The notes below the pieces were generated by a model. That model saw only the letters and a program-made list of their open reading frames with translations. It had not been told where the DNA came from and ran no database searches. Made by a program: the position numbers and the translations under genes. This document shows, in pieces, positions 26,405 to 34,799 of a stretch of 64,000 nt of DNA. The stretch is from CAZJUP01 sp964549275. Lineage in GTDB: Bacteria > Fidelibacterota > Marinisomatia > Marinisomatales > TCS55. The stretch lies in contig CAZJUP010000003.1 in the NCBI GenBank assembly GCA_964549275.1, positions 1 to 64,000 of the forward strand, given 5' to 3'. Positions within the stretch are counted from its first letter, which is position 1. Each line of letters opens with the position of its first letter.

Positions 26405-26905
26405 TCAAATTTTTTGTAAAGCAAATATATCTTTTGTCAATTGATTTCTGTCATTTCTTTTATCGATATTATAATAGCCTCTAATATTACCAGATGTGTC
26501 TAATAAGATATATATAGACGATAAATCTTTTATATTATCAACATTCAAGTGAAAGTTTTTAAGAGTAAAGTTTTTAATATACTCCAATTCTCCAATTAAT
26601 GTTTTTCCTGTTTGAAATTTAAATTGTTTATCCGATATATATAAGTGATGTCCGTCAAGGAATACAGGCGGATTTAAGGATGGAGTGTTTTCAATTTGAA
26701 AATTAATCACCCATATTTTTCCCAGCAAATCTTCATAGGTAAATTCTTGATGATTTAAAGAATATAGTTGAAAATCGGAAATATGTCCATAATAAACAGA
26801 TCCTATATTTGAGCCATTGTCTCTGGCAATTAAATAAATTCCAATTGAAAAAGTAAATAGGGACCACACGGTTGCAGCTACACCGTCTTTCCATTTATTC
26901 TTCAT
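26405..26905 (-). CDS. SCO1/SenC-like paralog lacking copper ligands
   Basis: A 166-residue protein with an N-terminal membrane helix and a degenerate thioredoxin-like domain. It follows the SCO pattern: ISDFQLYSLNHQEF, then LGKIWVINFQ, and later LLDTSGNIRGYYN, which aligns with LVDRKGRIRGYYN of the true SCO at 23885. At the CxxxC position it has Thr74 and Asn78, and the copper-binding His is also absent. It therefore cannot bind copper as SCO does. It may be structural or regulatory, or be decaying. It overlaps the CxxC membrane gene by 11 bases and is strikingly AT-rich. Confidence 0.7.
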   Translation of the reverse strand: MKNKWKDGVAATVWSLFTFSIGIYLIARDNGSNIGSVYYGHISDFQLYSLNHQEFTYEDLLGKIWVINFQIENTPSLNPPVFLDGHHLYISDKQFKFQTGKTLIGELEYIKNFTLKNFHLNVDNIKDLSSIYILLDTSGNIRGYYNIDKRNDRNQLTKDIFALQKI

Positions 26906-27119
26906 GGCTTTTTTCTTTTTTCTGTTGTCGAATAATTATATAGGCTACCAATCCAAACAAAATAAAGGGTGTACCTAATAATGTGGCAACTGGAACCATA
27001 ATATCTTGAATTGTTGACTCTTTTCCTGCGCAAAATGGACAAGCAAATAAGAAACCGGGGAATCCCAATAACCCCACAGACAATTTCAAACTGTTATTTA
27101 TGCTTGTCACTGTATCCAA
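26895..27119 (-). CDS. Small CxxC membrane protein of oxidase A cluster
   Basis: About 74 residues (TTG at 27119; GTG three codons later also possible). A hydrophobic leader ends in FACPFCAGKE, a CxxC pair just outside the membrane, followed by one helix and a Lys/Glu-rich tail. A similar layout (HACATCFGAKD) is encoded at 33444-33701 in the oxidase B cluster. Function is unknown; a thiol or copper role in CuA assembly is plausible. It overlaps its neighbours on both sides. Confidence 0.65.
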   Translation of the reverse strand: MDTVTSINNSLKLSVGLLGFPGFLFACPFCAGKESTIQDIMVPVATLLGTPFILFGLVAYIIIRQQKKEKSHEE

Positions 27120-27388
27120 GAATAGGGTAAATCATACATCACACCCCAAGTAAAGAAAATAGCCAATGGGATAGGGATGAATAATAAGCGGCGCAATAGT
27201 TTTGTTTCATATCTGAGATGCATGTAAATCATGGCCACCAACATCATCTTAGTTATGGCGAATGCAAATAGTAGCACGACCTGCCCAGATTTGGCCAGAG
27301 GCAATTTTATTACTCCCAATTCGAGGAAGGTTAAAACAGCTAGTGCTACGGCATTTATGATGTAGGTTTTTTTATGATCATCTTTCAT
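27107..27388 (-). CDS. Cytochrome c oxidase subunit IV-like protein (oxidase A)
   Basis: A 93-residue protein with three helices, matching prokaryotic COX4/CyoD. The middle part (ITKMMLVAMIYMHLRYETK) is characteristic. It is an accessory membrane subunit of oxidase A, encoded after the two subunit III-like genes. Confidence 0.85.
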   Translation of the reverse strand: MKDDHKKTYIINAVALAVLTFLELGVIKLPLAKSGQVVLLFAFAITKMMLVAMIYMHLRYETKLLRRLLFIPIPLAIFFTWGVMYDLPYSWIQ

Positions 27389-27399
27389 GATTCCCTCCT

Positions 27400-28032
27400 T
27401 TAAATCAGGTAAATAACGGTGAAAACAAAAATCCAGATTAAATCAACAAAATGCCAAAATAGTCCCAGAATTTCCACATGGTCCGTATTCTCTGAAGAGT
27501 AGCGTCCCTTACCAGCTGCCCACAGAATACATCCTATGTAAATCACCCCAGACAGAACATGCAATCCATGAAAACAAGTTGTTGAATAAAATACAGCAGC
27601 GTAGATCCCAGAACCAGGAATAAAATTTGTCATACCTGAAAATCCAGCTTTAGCCAGATTCTTGGTCAATTCAGGACCTCCTATAATAAAATGATAATAC
27701 TCATAGACCTGAATCCCAAGGAAGAGTATTCCCCCGGCCATCGTATAAGCCAAAAATTTCTTTAATCCTGCTTGGTTGCCTTTTTGTAAAGAATTCAACG
27801 CCATGACCATGGTAAAACTCGTGCAAATCAGTAAAAATGTATTAAAAGCTGTTAAAGGAATGTTTAAGATTGCTCCCGGCTCAGGCCAGGAGGGTGCTCC
27901 TGCACGAAGGGCAGCCCCTCCAATTAACAACCCACCGAATGACAAACCATCCATAATTATAAATAACCACATGGCTAGTTTTCCTGTTGTCGCCTTGCCA
28001 AACGGTTCTTTTATAACAAGTGCTTCACTCAT
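27400..28032 (-). CDS. Cytochrome c oxidase subunit III (oxidase A, copy 1)
   Basis: A 210-residue heme-copper oxidase subunit III with five helices. Typical features are KLAMWLFIIMDGLSFGGLL at the start and FHGLHVLSGVIYIGC with a final HFVDLIWIFVFTVIYL. Subunit III stabilises subunit I. A second, shorter subunit III-like gene lies directly upstream, so this operon has two. Confidence 0.92.
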   Translation of the reverse strand: MSEALVIKEPFGKATTGKLAMWLFIIMDGLSFGGLLIGGAALRAGAPSWPEPGAILNIPLTAFNTFLLICTSFTMVMALNSLQKGNQAGLKKFLAYTMAGGILFLGIQVYEYYHFIIGGPELTKNLAKAGFSGMTNFIPGSGIYAAVFYSTTCFHGLHVLSGVIYIGCILWAAGKGRYSSENTDHVEILGLFWHFVDLIWIFVFTVIYLI

Positions 28033-28052
28033 TTAAATCTCCTTCTTCAATC

Positions 28053-28631
28053 TCAAATGATAAAAATTGCTGTAAATAATCCGATCCAAAGCAGGTCCAA
28101 AAAATGCCAAAATAACCCCGTCATTTCGGCATATTGATCCTTTTCTGATGAATATTTAACTTTTTTCTTCACCCAGATTAATGCGATTAATCCTGCTATA
28201 ATATGTAGACCATGCATGCCGGTAAGCATAAAGAATACGGAACCGATGATACCGGATTCCGGTGTGAATCCCTGGTTAGTAAGATTACTCCACAAAAAAA
28301 GTTGCCCCATTAAAAACCATACTCCAAGAAGCAAAGTACCAGTAGTGAAATGCTGGTAGGATTTTTCATTCCCATTCTTTAACTCTCGGTTACCGCGATG
28401 ATAAACGACACTGCTTATTAAGAGGACGAGAGTATTTGCAATTGCTAATACCAAAGGAAGTTCACCATTCCCCGGGGAACGCCAATATCCTAATTGAATG
28501 CGTAAAATTGCATAACTCACCAATAAACTCACAAACAGCATCGTTACGGATACCAAGGCCACAGCTACACCCAAATACGATGTAAACTTATCCGGAGCTA
28601 TTTTGGATACCGTAAGAGTACTCATTGTCAT
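28053..28631 (-). CDS. Cytochrome c oxidase subunit III-like protein (oxidase A, copy 2)
   Basis: A 192-residue five-helix protein of the same family as its neighbour, with GMHGLHIIAGLIALIWV and a final HFLDLLWIGLFTAIFII. The N-terminal half is more divergent. Two adjacent subunit III genes occur in some caa3-type operons. Its start is 2 bases from the subunit I stop. Confidence 0.87.
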   Translation of the reverse strand: MTMSTLTVSKIAPDKFTSYLGVAVALVSVTMLFVSLLVSYAILRIQLGYWRSPGNGELPLVLAIANTLVLLISSVVYHRGNRELKNGNEKSYQHFTTGTLLLGVWFLMGQLFLWSNLTNQGFTPESGIIGSVFFMLTGMHGLHIIAGLIALIWVKKKVKYSSEKDQYAEMTGLFWHFLDLLWIGLFTAIFII

Positions 28632-28632
28632 G

Positions 28633-30342
28633 TTAGCCGGGTAATCGTTCAGACTGGGCGATCCAGTCGGTCTCTATTAAACTGGGATGACTATACTCAT
28701 TGGGATGATTATAAACAGTCGGAATTGTTTCGAAATTTCCGTGAATAAGCGGTACATCTAAAGTCCATTCTAATGTATTAGACTTCCAAGGGTTTTTATC
28801 TGCTTTTTTCCCTTTAACCATTGAAAAGATAAAATTGTACAGGAATATCAATTGGGAAAATCCCAAGATAATCGCAAACCAAGTAATTGAAATATTTAAA
28901 TCAGTAATGGGTTTTAGAAATTCATATTCACTGGGATTATAAATACGGCGATGGTGTCCCGCATACCCTAAAACCATCATATTAAAAAACACATAATTCA
29001 GCGGAATGAATGATGCCCAGAAATGAAGTTTCCCTAACATGGCATTCATTTCTCGGCCAAACATTTTCGGAAACCAATAGTAGATAGCTGCAATTCCTCC
29101 GAATAGAACAGAAGCTGCCATGGTATAGTGGAAATGCCCTACCACAAACATCGTGTCATGCAAATATATGTCCGCTGTAACTGTGGCATTGTAAAGCCCG
29201 GTTAGCCCTCCTAATCCGAAGACCCAAAGAACAGACACGGCAAAAAGCATTGGGGGATCAAACTTCAGATTTCCACACCATAGTGTTCCCAACCAGTTTA
29301 AGAAAAATATGGCTGAAGGAATACTAATTAACAAAGTGAGAAACATAAACGCTTTACCTAGCAGAGGACTCATACCGGTTGTGTACATATGATGACCCCA
29401 CACAATTGAACTAAGCGCCACAATTGTACTCATACAAATGGCAGTTACTTTATATCCGAATGCGGGTTTCCTCGAAAATACCGATAAGAGTTCCGAAACA
29501 ATTCCCCATACAGGTAAAATTAGAATATAGACTTCCGGATGGCCAAAAATCCAAAAGACATGCTGATAAAGCAGGGGATCGCCTCCCTCCACAGTTGCGA
29601 GTCCACCTGCGATAAAAAATTGTGTGCCTATTGTTCGGTCTAATAAGAGAAGTATCAACCCTGCTGCAATCACCGGCACAAAAATAGCGTTTAAAATAGA
29701 GGTTAACCACAGACCCCAAACAGACAATGGCATTTTAAAATAACCCATTCCCGGAGCACGCATTCTTACCACAGTTATAATATAATTAATGGCACCCATC
29801 ATGGTAGACGTTCCTGCCAATGTCAAGGCCAGTGTCCAAAAGGTTTGCCCCTCCCCGGCAATACCTCCAACCGGTGTACTTAAGGGGGGGTAAGATGTCC
29901 ACCCACCGGAAGCCGTCCCTTCAGGCAACAAATAGGATGCCAGTAATACGATACTGGCAAGAAACATGGTCCAAAATGAAATCATGTTCAACGTTGGGAA
30001 CGCCATGTCTCGAGCCCCTATTTGTAGAGGAATGATAAAATTCCCGAATGCACCGATAATCAAGGGTGTAATAGCCCAGAAAATCATGATGGTTCCGTGC
30101 ATTGTAAATAATCGATTATAAGTATCCGGATCGATAATTCCGCCAGTTCCTGTAAAAAGCCATTTGCCCAATAACCACCACGGGATTTGGGTTTCTGGAT
30201 AAGCCAACTGCCACCGAATAAGCAGGGCTTGAAATCCACCAAACATAAGAAAAAATAATCCCAGCCATAAAAATTGTTTTGCTATGACTTTATGGTCTCT
30301 TGAAAAAATGTATGAATTTATAAATGTTTCTCTATGAGACAT
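28633..30342 (-). CDS. ctaD: Cytochrome c oxidase subunit I (oxidase A)
   Basis: 569 residues from ATG at 30342, which overlaps the subunit II stop as TAATG. Twelve helices are expected. Conserved features are MHGTIMIFW near the start, the CuB and Tyr-His site in HPEVYILILPVWG, WGHHMYTTGM, and the heme ligands in HDTMFVVGHFHYTMA. It reduces O2 to water and pumps protons; the YILILP form fits an A-type enzyme. Heme A is supplied by the ctaA/ctaB genes downstream. Confidence 0.95.
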   Translation of the reverse strand: MSHRETFINSYIFSRDHKVIAKQFLWLGLFFLMFGGFQALLIRWQLAYPETQIPWWLLGKWLFTGTGGIIDPDTYNRLFTMHGTIMIFWAITPLIIGAFGNFIIPLQIGARDMAFPTLNMISFWTMFLASIVLLASYLLPEGTASGGWTSYPPLSTPVGGIAGEGQTFWTLALTLAGTSTMMGAINYIITVVRMRAPGMGYFKMPLSVWGLWLTSILNAIFVPVIAAGLILLLLDRTIGTQFFIAGGLATVEGGDPLLYQHVFWIFGHPEVYILILPVWGIVSELLSVFSRKPAFGYKVTAICMSTIVALSSIVWGHHMYTTGMSPLLGKAFMFLTLLISIPSAIFFLNWLGTLWCGNLKFDPPMLFAVSVLWVFGLGGLTGLYNATVTADIYLHDTMFVVGHFHYTMAASVLFGGIAAIYYWFPKMFGREMNAMLGKLHFWASFIPLNYVFFNMMVLGYAGHHRRIYNPSEYEFLKPITDLNISITWFAIILGFSQLIFLYNFIFSMVKGKKADKNPWKSNTLEWTLDVPLIHGNFETIPTVYNHPNEYSHPSLIETDWIAQSERLPG

Positions 30343-31190
30343 TATTTTACCTCCTTCCATACCCAACCCCAATCTTCGGGGACCGCCCGTTCATCCATTG
30401 TCTCTTCATCTTCTTCAAACCAATCTTCCTCTTCTTCATCTCTCATAGCCTGCTGATCTGCCAACCAAGATTGATAGTCTTCTTCCGATTCAACGGTAAG
30501 ATACCCTTTCATGCGATAATGTCCATTTCCGCATAATTCAGCACAGGCAATTTCAAATTGTCCTGTTTCCTTTGCTTGAAACCATAGTGCATTTATCATC
30601 CCTGGGGTTGCATCAACCTTGACACGAAAATTGGGGATATAAAACGAATGAATAACATCAAAAGGTGCAATTTGAATGACAATCGGGGTATTCACAGGAA
30701 TATGCATTTGATTTTGAGCCGGTATTATATCATCAGGTGTAGCAAATTCACCATCAGGACCAGGGTAACGGAAATTCCAGGCATATTGTTGTGGCATGAC
30801 TTCAATCTTTACAACGTTATCCCCTTTGGGAAAATTCCAAAAAGCTTCTTTTAAGTCTTTAAATGACATAGCCTCGATAACAACATCGATTGATAGAAAT
30901 ACCATCAACCCCATGGCCAGAGTAATAACAATGTGTTTTTTTGAATTACCTTTATCATAAACTGCCTTATGGCCTGGCCGAGATCTGTACCGGATAATAA
31001 AATAAACTAAAGCCAATATGACCAAAGCAAAATACAAGGTAATAACCATATCCGTGTATTGAATAACATTGTCAATTCTATACCCATCTAAAGATACGTC
31101 TTTCGGAGGATCTTTATACCAGATTCCTCCTGCTACCCACACCGGCTTTGAAATTAAGTGATGAGCCCAGTTCTTTAAATTTTTTATCAT
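30342..31190 (-). CDS. ctaC: Cytochrome c oxidase subunit II (oxidase A)
   Basis: 282 residues from ATG at 31190, chosen for the GGAG nine bases upstream. Two N-terminal helices are followed by the periplasmic cupredoxin domain, with the CuA site CAELCGNGHYRM and the PQQYAWNFRYPGPDG segment. It accepts electrons from a cytochrome c. The C-terminal 40 residues are very acidic (DEEEEDWFEEDEE) and resemble the tails of oxidase B subunit II and the octaheme cytochrome. No heme-binding CxxCH is fused. Confidence 0.94.
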   Translation of the reverse strand: MIKNLKNWAHHLISKPVWVAGGIWYKDPPKDVSLDGYRIDNVIQYTDMVITLYFALVILALVYFIIRYRSRPGHKAVYDKGNSKKHIVITLAMGLMVFLSIDVVIEAMSFKDLKEAFWNFPKGDNVVKIEVMPQQYAWNFRYPGPDGEFATPDDIIPAQNQMHIPVNTPIVIQIAPFDVIHSFYIPNFRVKVDATPGMINALWFQAKETGQFEIACAELCGNGHYRMKGYLTVESEEDYQSWLADQQAMRDEEEEDWFEEDEETMDERAVPEDWGWVWKEVK

Positions 31191-31206
31191 AAAAATTCTC
31201 CTTTTA

Positions 31207-31668
31207 TCAACCCTCAATTAAAACCTCCACATCTACCGATTTTTTGTAGTTTTTAAATCTTCTTTCATTTTCTGTCGCTAAATCTGCCATAGTCTTACTC
31301 CCCAATATCCCGACCAAACTGGATTGAACTTCACACCAGACACGATGTACAGCACAATAAGGTGTCCTATGGCAAAATTCCTGGCCGATTAAACACCGAT
31401 TTAAAAATATCTTTCCTTCTATTCCTTCAATCACATCTAATAGAGTGATATCTTTCGGAGAACGAGCCAATCGTATCCCTCCTCCAGTACCTCGACTCGA
31501 ATGAATGAACCCAAGTTTGACCAATTGACCGATAATTTTTCTCAATAAGGTTTCCGGGATATCCTGGATTTTTGAAATATCTGAGATATGGACTAATTCC
31601 CCACTAGATTTAGAAGAAAGGTGCAATACTGCTCTTATAGCATATTCACCTGTCATTGATAATTTCAT
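31207..31668 (-). CDS. Rrf2-family transcription regulator
   Basis: A 153-residue Rrf2 protein. The winged helix begins MKLSMTGEYAIRAVLHL and recognises DNA with IPETLLRKIIGQLVKLG. Three Cys (RCLIGQEFCHRTPYC, about 93-107) have the spacing of Fe-S-binding Rrf2 members such as NsrR/IscR, so it may sense NO, redox state or iron. It heads the oxidase A operon. A strong inverted repeat lies 18 bases upstream of its start. Confidence 0.9.
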   Translation of the reverse strand: MKLSMTGEYAIRAVLHLSSKSSGELVHISDISKIQDIPETLLRKIIGQLVKLGFIHSSRGTGGGIRLARSPKDITLLDVIEGIEGKIFLNRCLIGQEFCHRTPYCAVHRVWCEVQSSLVGILGSKTMADLATENERRFKNYKKSVDVEVLIEG

Positions 31669-31685
31669 ATTGGTCTCTCTTTGTT

Positions 31686-31714
31686 AAACTCTTATTCATT
31701 CCAAATAAGAGTTT
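31686..31714. promoter_or_regulatory. Perfect inverted repeat upstream of the Rrf2/oxidase A operon
   Basis: AAACTCTTAT and ATAAGAGTTT form a perfect 10-bp inverted repeat around a 9-base spacer, just upstream of the Rrf2 gene. It may be the operator of that regulator, or a hairpin in the mRNA leader. A 12-base part, TAAGAGTTTATT, recurs at 37874-37885 in front of the Cys/Lys-rich gene. Confidence 0.6.
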
Positions 31715-31785
31715 ATTGGTCATATTACCCTGACAAAGATTGCACTTTTTTACGAAACGAAAAATGATTTGAATCAAGATTTAAA

Positions 31786-31799
31786 TTGATTTTCATCAA
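31786..31799. promoter_or_regulatory. FNR-type operator
   Basis: TTGAT, four bases, ATCAA: an exact match to the E. coli FNR consensus, 42 bases upstream of the divergent Crp/Fnr-family gene and 118 bases from the Rrf2 gene. It may serve autoregulation and oxygen control of the oxidase A operon. Confidence 0.65.
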
Positions 31800-31840
31800 A
31801 TTAAATTTTTCGTATTTTACATCAATACTCTTAAACCATT

Positions 31841-32542
31841 ATGCATACAAATACATTCCATTGTTCAACTTGCCCGGGGAGAATGCGAGGAATTTTTCAA
31901 TCTCTAAACACCAAAGGCACATCAACCCTAGATAAGTATAAAAAATTCGGGCACTTTAAAAAGGGGACTACACTCTTTCATGAAGGGCAACCTGCCTTCG
32001 GTCTCTATTGTATCAGTGAGGGTATTGTTAAACAGTATAAAACCAATAAGGAAGGGCGACAGCAAATTGTTCAAATTCTCGGTTCAGGCAGTCTGATGGG
32101 GCATTTTGCTCTATTTACCAATGGTTTGCATACTACGACTACAGAGTCTATTTCGAACACAACAACTTGTTTCATTGATAAAGCAACTCTACTCTCAACA
32201 TTGGCAGAACATAAAAACGTTTCGGTGGACTTAATCACCGAACTTGCTAAAAACATTACTGAAGCGAATGATAAATTAATGGATATGGCTTACAAATCCG
32301 TTAGAGAGAAAATGGCTTCCCTCCTTTTATCCTTAATAAAACATTTCGGAATAACCCATTCTAATTCTATAGAAATAAAAATTCCATTATCCAGAGAAGA
32401 TATGGCATGTCTTATAGGTTCTAGTGTAGAATCCGTAGTTAGAGTATTATCAGAATTTGAAAAAGAAGGTTTGATCACAAAACATATTCGAACAATATAT
32501 CTAATAAATCAAAAAGAATTGGAATCCCTCATAAACCACTAG
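31841..32542 (+). CDS. Crp/Fnr-family transcription regulator
   Basis: A 233-residue regulator. A cyclic-nucleotide-binding-type beta roll spans about 30-140 (FHEGQPAFGLYCISEGIVK), then the dimer helix and a winged HTH (LSREDMACLIGSSVESVVRVLSEF). The N-terminus has CSTC (Cys8, Cys11) as in FNR-like oxygen sensors, but the third Cys is not at the E. coli spacing, so an Fe-S cluster is not certain. A perfect FNR box lies in front of the gene. It is divergent from the Rrf2/oxidase A operon. Confidence 0.9.
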   Translation: MHTNTFHCSTCPGRMRGIFQSLNTKGTSTLDKYKKFGHFKKGTTLFHEGQPAFGLYCISEGIVKQYKTNKEGRQQIVQILGSGSLMGHFALFTNGLHTTTTESISNTTTCFIDKATLLSTLAEHKNVSVDLITELAKNITEANDKLMDMAYKSVREKMASLLLSLIKHFGITHSNSIEIKIPLSREDMACLIGSSVESVVRVLSEFEKEGLITKHIRTIYLINQKELESLINH

Positions 32543-32551
32543 ATAAAAAAG

Positions 32552-32577
32552 AAGCCCATAAATCTATGGGCTTTTGT
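32552..32577. terminator. Bidirectional rho-independent terminator
   Basis: A 9-bp stem (AAGCCCATA/TATGGGCTT) around AATC, flanked by A-rich and T-rich runs. It lies between the convergent Crp/Fnr gene and oxidase B subunit II and can serve both. Confidence 0.85.
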
Positions 32578-32613
32578 ACATATACATGTTTTTAATATAA
32601 TTATCTTAAATGA

Positions 32614-33450
32614 CTAAAAGTCTTCATCTCCCCAATCATCCTCTTCATCGACCTCTTCCAGATATTCAGCCTGCTCCTCTAACCATGCTTGGTATTCATC
32701 AACTGTATCAACGGTGAGAAATCCTTTCATTCGATAATGGCCTAACCCACATAATTGAGCACAGGCTATTTCAAAACCCTGCCCTTCACGCTTTGTTCCT
32801 TTTACGGTCTCTAAAAATTCTGAGGAAGTCATCGTTGCTTCAAATCCAATGGGAATTTCCATCCCGGGGACTGCGTCCTGTTTTACCCTGAATTCCGGTA
32901 AAAAGAAACTGTGGATAACATCTTTAGAAGAAAGGGCAATGTTAATAGGTGTATTTACAGGAATATGCATTTGGTTTACAGTTACAATGTCATCCTTTGC
33001 AGCATTATCAGATCGGTCTAATCCAATAGGGTTTTCGGCTTCATCCACCAACCCAACAGATACGGCACCAAAAATTCCATCGGGACCCGGATAATGAATA
33101 TTCCATGCAAACTGTTGAGAAACTACCCGCATTTTAACCACATCATTTCCTGAAGGGACATCCTCAACACGATTGGCCCAAATGGGAAAAGCAAATCCGA
33201 TGAGTAGAGCGACTTCTATTACAGCAACTGCTCCCTCCAAATAAGAAGAATAATGATTTTTTACACCGGTATAATCGGCTTTAGGGTTCTTGGAGGCTCT
33301 AAATTTAATTAAGGTAATAATAAAAAAGATGCCCCAACCGATGAATAAGGCTGCCATAAGCCAATGGATCAGTGAAATCAGCTGATCAACTCCGCCACCG
33401 TGGGTCGATACATTAATGGGTAATCCAAATTTATGCAACAGATCTAACAA
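32614..33450 (-). CDS. Cytochrome c oxidase subunit II (oxidase B)
   Basis: A 278-residue subunit II with two N-terminal helices and a CuA domain; the ligand motif is CAQLCGLGHYRM. Compared with oxidase A it has an insertion (SVGLVDEAENPIGLDRSDNA) before the conserved QMHIPVNTPI. It ends DEEDDWGDEDF, almost identical to the end of the octaheme cytochrome. It is the last gene of the oxidase B operon, an unusual position for subunit II. Confidence 0.93.
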   Translation of the reverse strand: MLDLLHKFGLPINVSTHGGGVDQLISLIHWLMAALFIGWGIFFIITLIKFRASKNPKADYTGVKNHYSSYLEGAVAVIEVALLIGFAFPIWANRVEDVPSGNDVVKMRVVSQQFAWNIHYPGPDGIFGAVSVGLVDEAENPIGLDRSDNAAKDDIVTVNQMHIPVNTPINIALSSKDVIHSFFLPEFRVKQDAVPGMEIPIGFEATMTSSEFLETVKGTKREGQGFEIACAQLCGLGHYRMKGFLTVDTVDEYQAWLEEQAEYLEEVDEEDDWGDEDF

Positions 33451-33701
33451 GGGTTTTCCTCCAATTTATTTTCACGAGCTAAAGATTCAGCATATTTTTT
33501 TGCTCTGCGTTTAAAGGTAACAATGGCAGATATAAACCCACTCATTACACCGCCTGTAACGCCCAGCATCATCATAATGGCTTTGTTCATTCCCTGAGTT
33601 GCAGCAGCATCTTTTGCGCCAAAACATGTGGCACAGGCATGTGCTGTTTCGGGAAAACTAGTCAAAACAAGTATTCCTGTTAAAAATAAGAATTTTTTCA
33701 C
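33444..33701 (-). CDS. Small CxxC membrane protein of oxidase B cluster
   Basis: An 85-residue protein with a GTG start. A signal-like helix ends in AHACATCFGAKD (CxxC), followed by a second helix and a charged tail ending in Cys. It parallels the protein at 26895-27119. It overlaps the start of subunit II by 7 bases, fitting a role in assembling the CuA subunit, though this is inference. Confidence 0.65.
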   Translation of the reverse strand: MKKFLFLTGILVLTSFPETAHACATCFGAKDAAATQGMNKAIMMMLGVTGGVMSGFISAIVTFKRRAKKYAESLARENKLEENPC

Positions 33702-33878
33702 TTAAGATAATTCATTCAGCTTTTTAAAGACTTTTATTCCGTAACCAATTAATCCCAAACTGACTAAGAATGAAACTAAGGAAAGTAGAATTGACCTTTC
33801 CCACTGCCATATTCCGAACCAAGCCACAAGTATTGTGGCTAAAATTATGAATAGAATATGGAATGCTTTCAGAGACAT
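33702..33878 (-). CDS. Small membrane protein of oxidase B cluster
   Basis: A 58-residue frame with ATG at 33878, directly after the COX4 gene and ending next to the GTG of the CxxC gene. Two hydrophobic helices (HILFIILATILVAWFGIW and then LLSLVSFLVSLGLIGYGI) are separated by QWERS. No known domain. Its tight spacing on both sides supports a real gene. Confidence 0.65.
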   Translation of the reverse strand: MSLKAFHILFIILATILVAWFGIWQWERSILLSLVSFLVSLGLIGYGIKVFKKLNELS

Positions 33879-33880
33879 AA

Positions 33881-34183
33881 TTAAATCTTCACCTGATTAG
33901 CCATCGTACCCAGAGGTAAGGCCAATAACAAAATGAAAAATGCTGCTGTGATGAACAAAGTCCAATAAATGGCGACTCGCTCACTAATTAAATGCATAAA
34001 ATAACTGGCAACTAACGACCCTTTAATCGTGGCAACTACCATTGCCAGGATTACCGCCGGGATAACGGTTAAATCCAAGTAGGATATTGCAACTGTAACA
34101 ATGGTTAAAGCCGCAAGCGCTATAAAGACAGTAATATAGGTCTTGATATGATGTTTGATTTCGTCAGGTGTGTATTCACTCAT
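33881..34183 (-). CDS. Cytochrome c oxidase subunit IV-like protein (oxidase B)
   Basis: A 100-residue, three-helix COX4-type protein with a characteristic ATIKGSLVASYFMHLISER. It is the oxidase B counterpart of the gene at 27107-27388. It lies 9 bases after subunit III. Confidence 0.87.
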   Translation of the reverse strand: MSEYTPDEIKHHIKTYITVFIALAALTIVTVAISYLDLTVIPAVILAMVVATIKGSLVASYFMHLISERVAIYWTLFITAAFFILLLALPLGTMANQVKI

Positions 34184-34192
34184 AAGCCCTCC

Positions 34193-34786
34193 CTAAAGCA
34201 AATAAAGTGTTGGAAATAAAAATATCCAAACCAAGTCCACGAAATGCCAATAAAGTCCCGCGATTTCAATTCGATTAGCAAATCGATCAGGATCCGAATT
34301 CCACATTTTGCTCCCGGGACCCCAGAAATAAAGATTGACAACTATTCCACCAACAACGTGGAGCATATGTAATCCAGTCAAGGTAAAATAAATTCCGAGA
34401 AAATTACTCGTTTCAGGTAAAAGATTGTGGTGAAATTTGGCAGAATATTCAAAGTATTTAACTACAAGAAATACAAAAGCTAATAATATTGTGAGTCCCA
34501 TATATACTTTGTATTTTCCAAAATCTTTTAGTTTCAGCGAAGCCCAAGACATGACCATGGTAACACTGGAACTTATCAGCACCATTGTATTTAATGTTGC
34601 GAGGGGCACATTTAATATTGTTGCACCCGCCGGCCAATTACTTGCACCGGTTCTCAGAAAAATGTAGGCAGAAAAAAGTCCGCCAAATAACATGATTTCT
34701 GATGCAAGAAAAAACCATATTCCCAGCTTTGCATTATAGATACCCGTATCCGGCCTGTTTTTAACTGTAAATGGTATGTCCATCAA
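34193..34786 (-). CDS. Cytochrome c oxidase subunit III (oxidase B)
   Basis: A 197-residue subunit III with five helices: KLGIWFFLASEIMLFGGLFSAY at the start, and LTGLHMLHVVGGI and HFVDLVWIFLFPTLYLL later. Only one subunit III gene is present here. It follows subunit I by 13 bases. Confidence 0.93.
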   Translation of the reverse strand: MMDIPFTVKNRPDTGIYNAKLGIWFFLASEIMLFGGLFSAYIFLRTGASNWPAGATILNVPLATLNTMVLISSSVTMVMSWASLKLKDFGKYKVYMGLTILLAFVFLVVKYFEYSAKFHHNLLPETSNFLGIYFTLTGLHMLHVVGGIVVNLYFWGPGSKMWNSDPDRFANRIEIAGLYWHFVDLVWIFLFPTLYLL

Positions 34787-34799
34787 TCATCCATCCTCT

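Noticed and set aside
26343..26408. Longer ctaA start at TTG 26408
   Set aside because: The extra 22 residues do not look like the family N-terminus; ATG at 26342 does.
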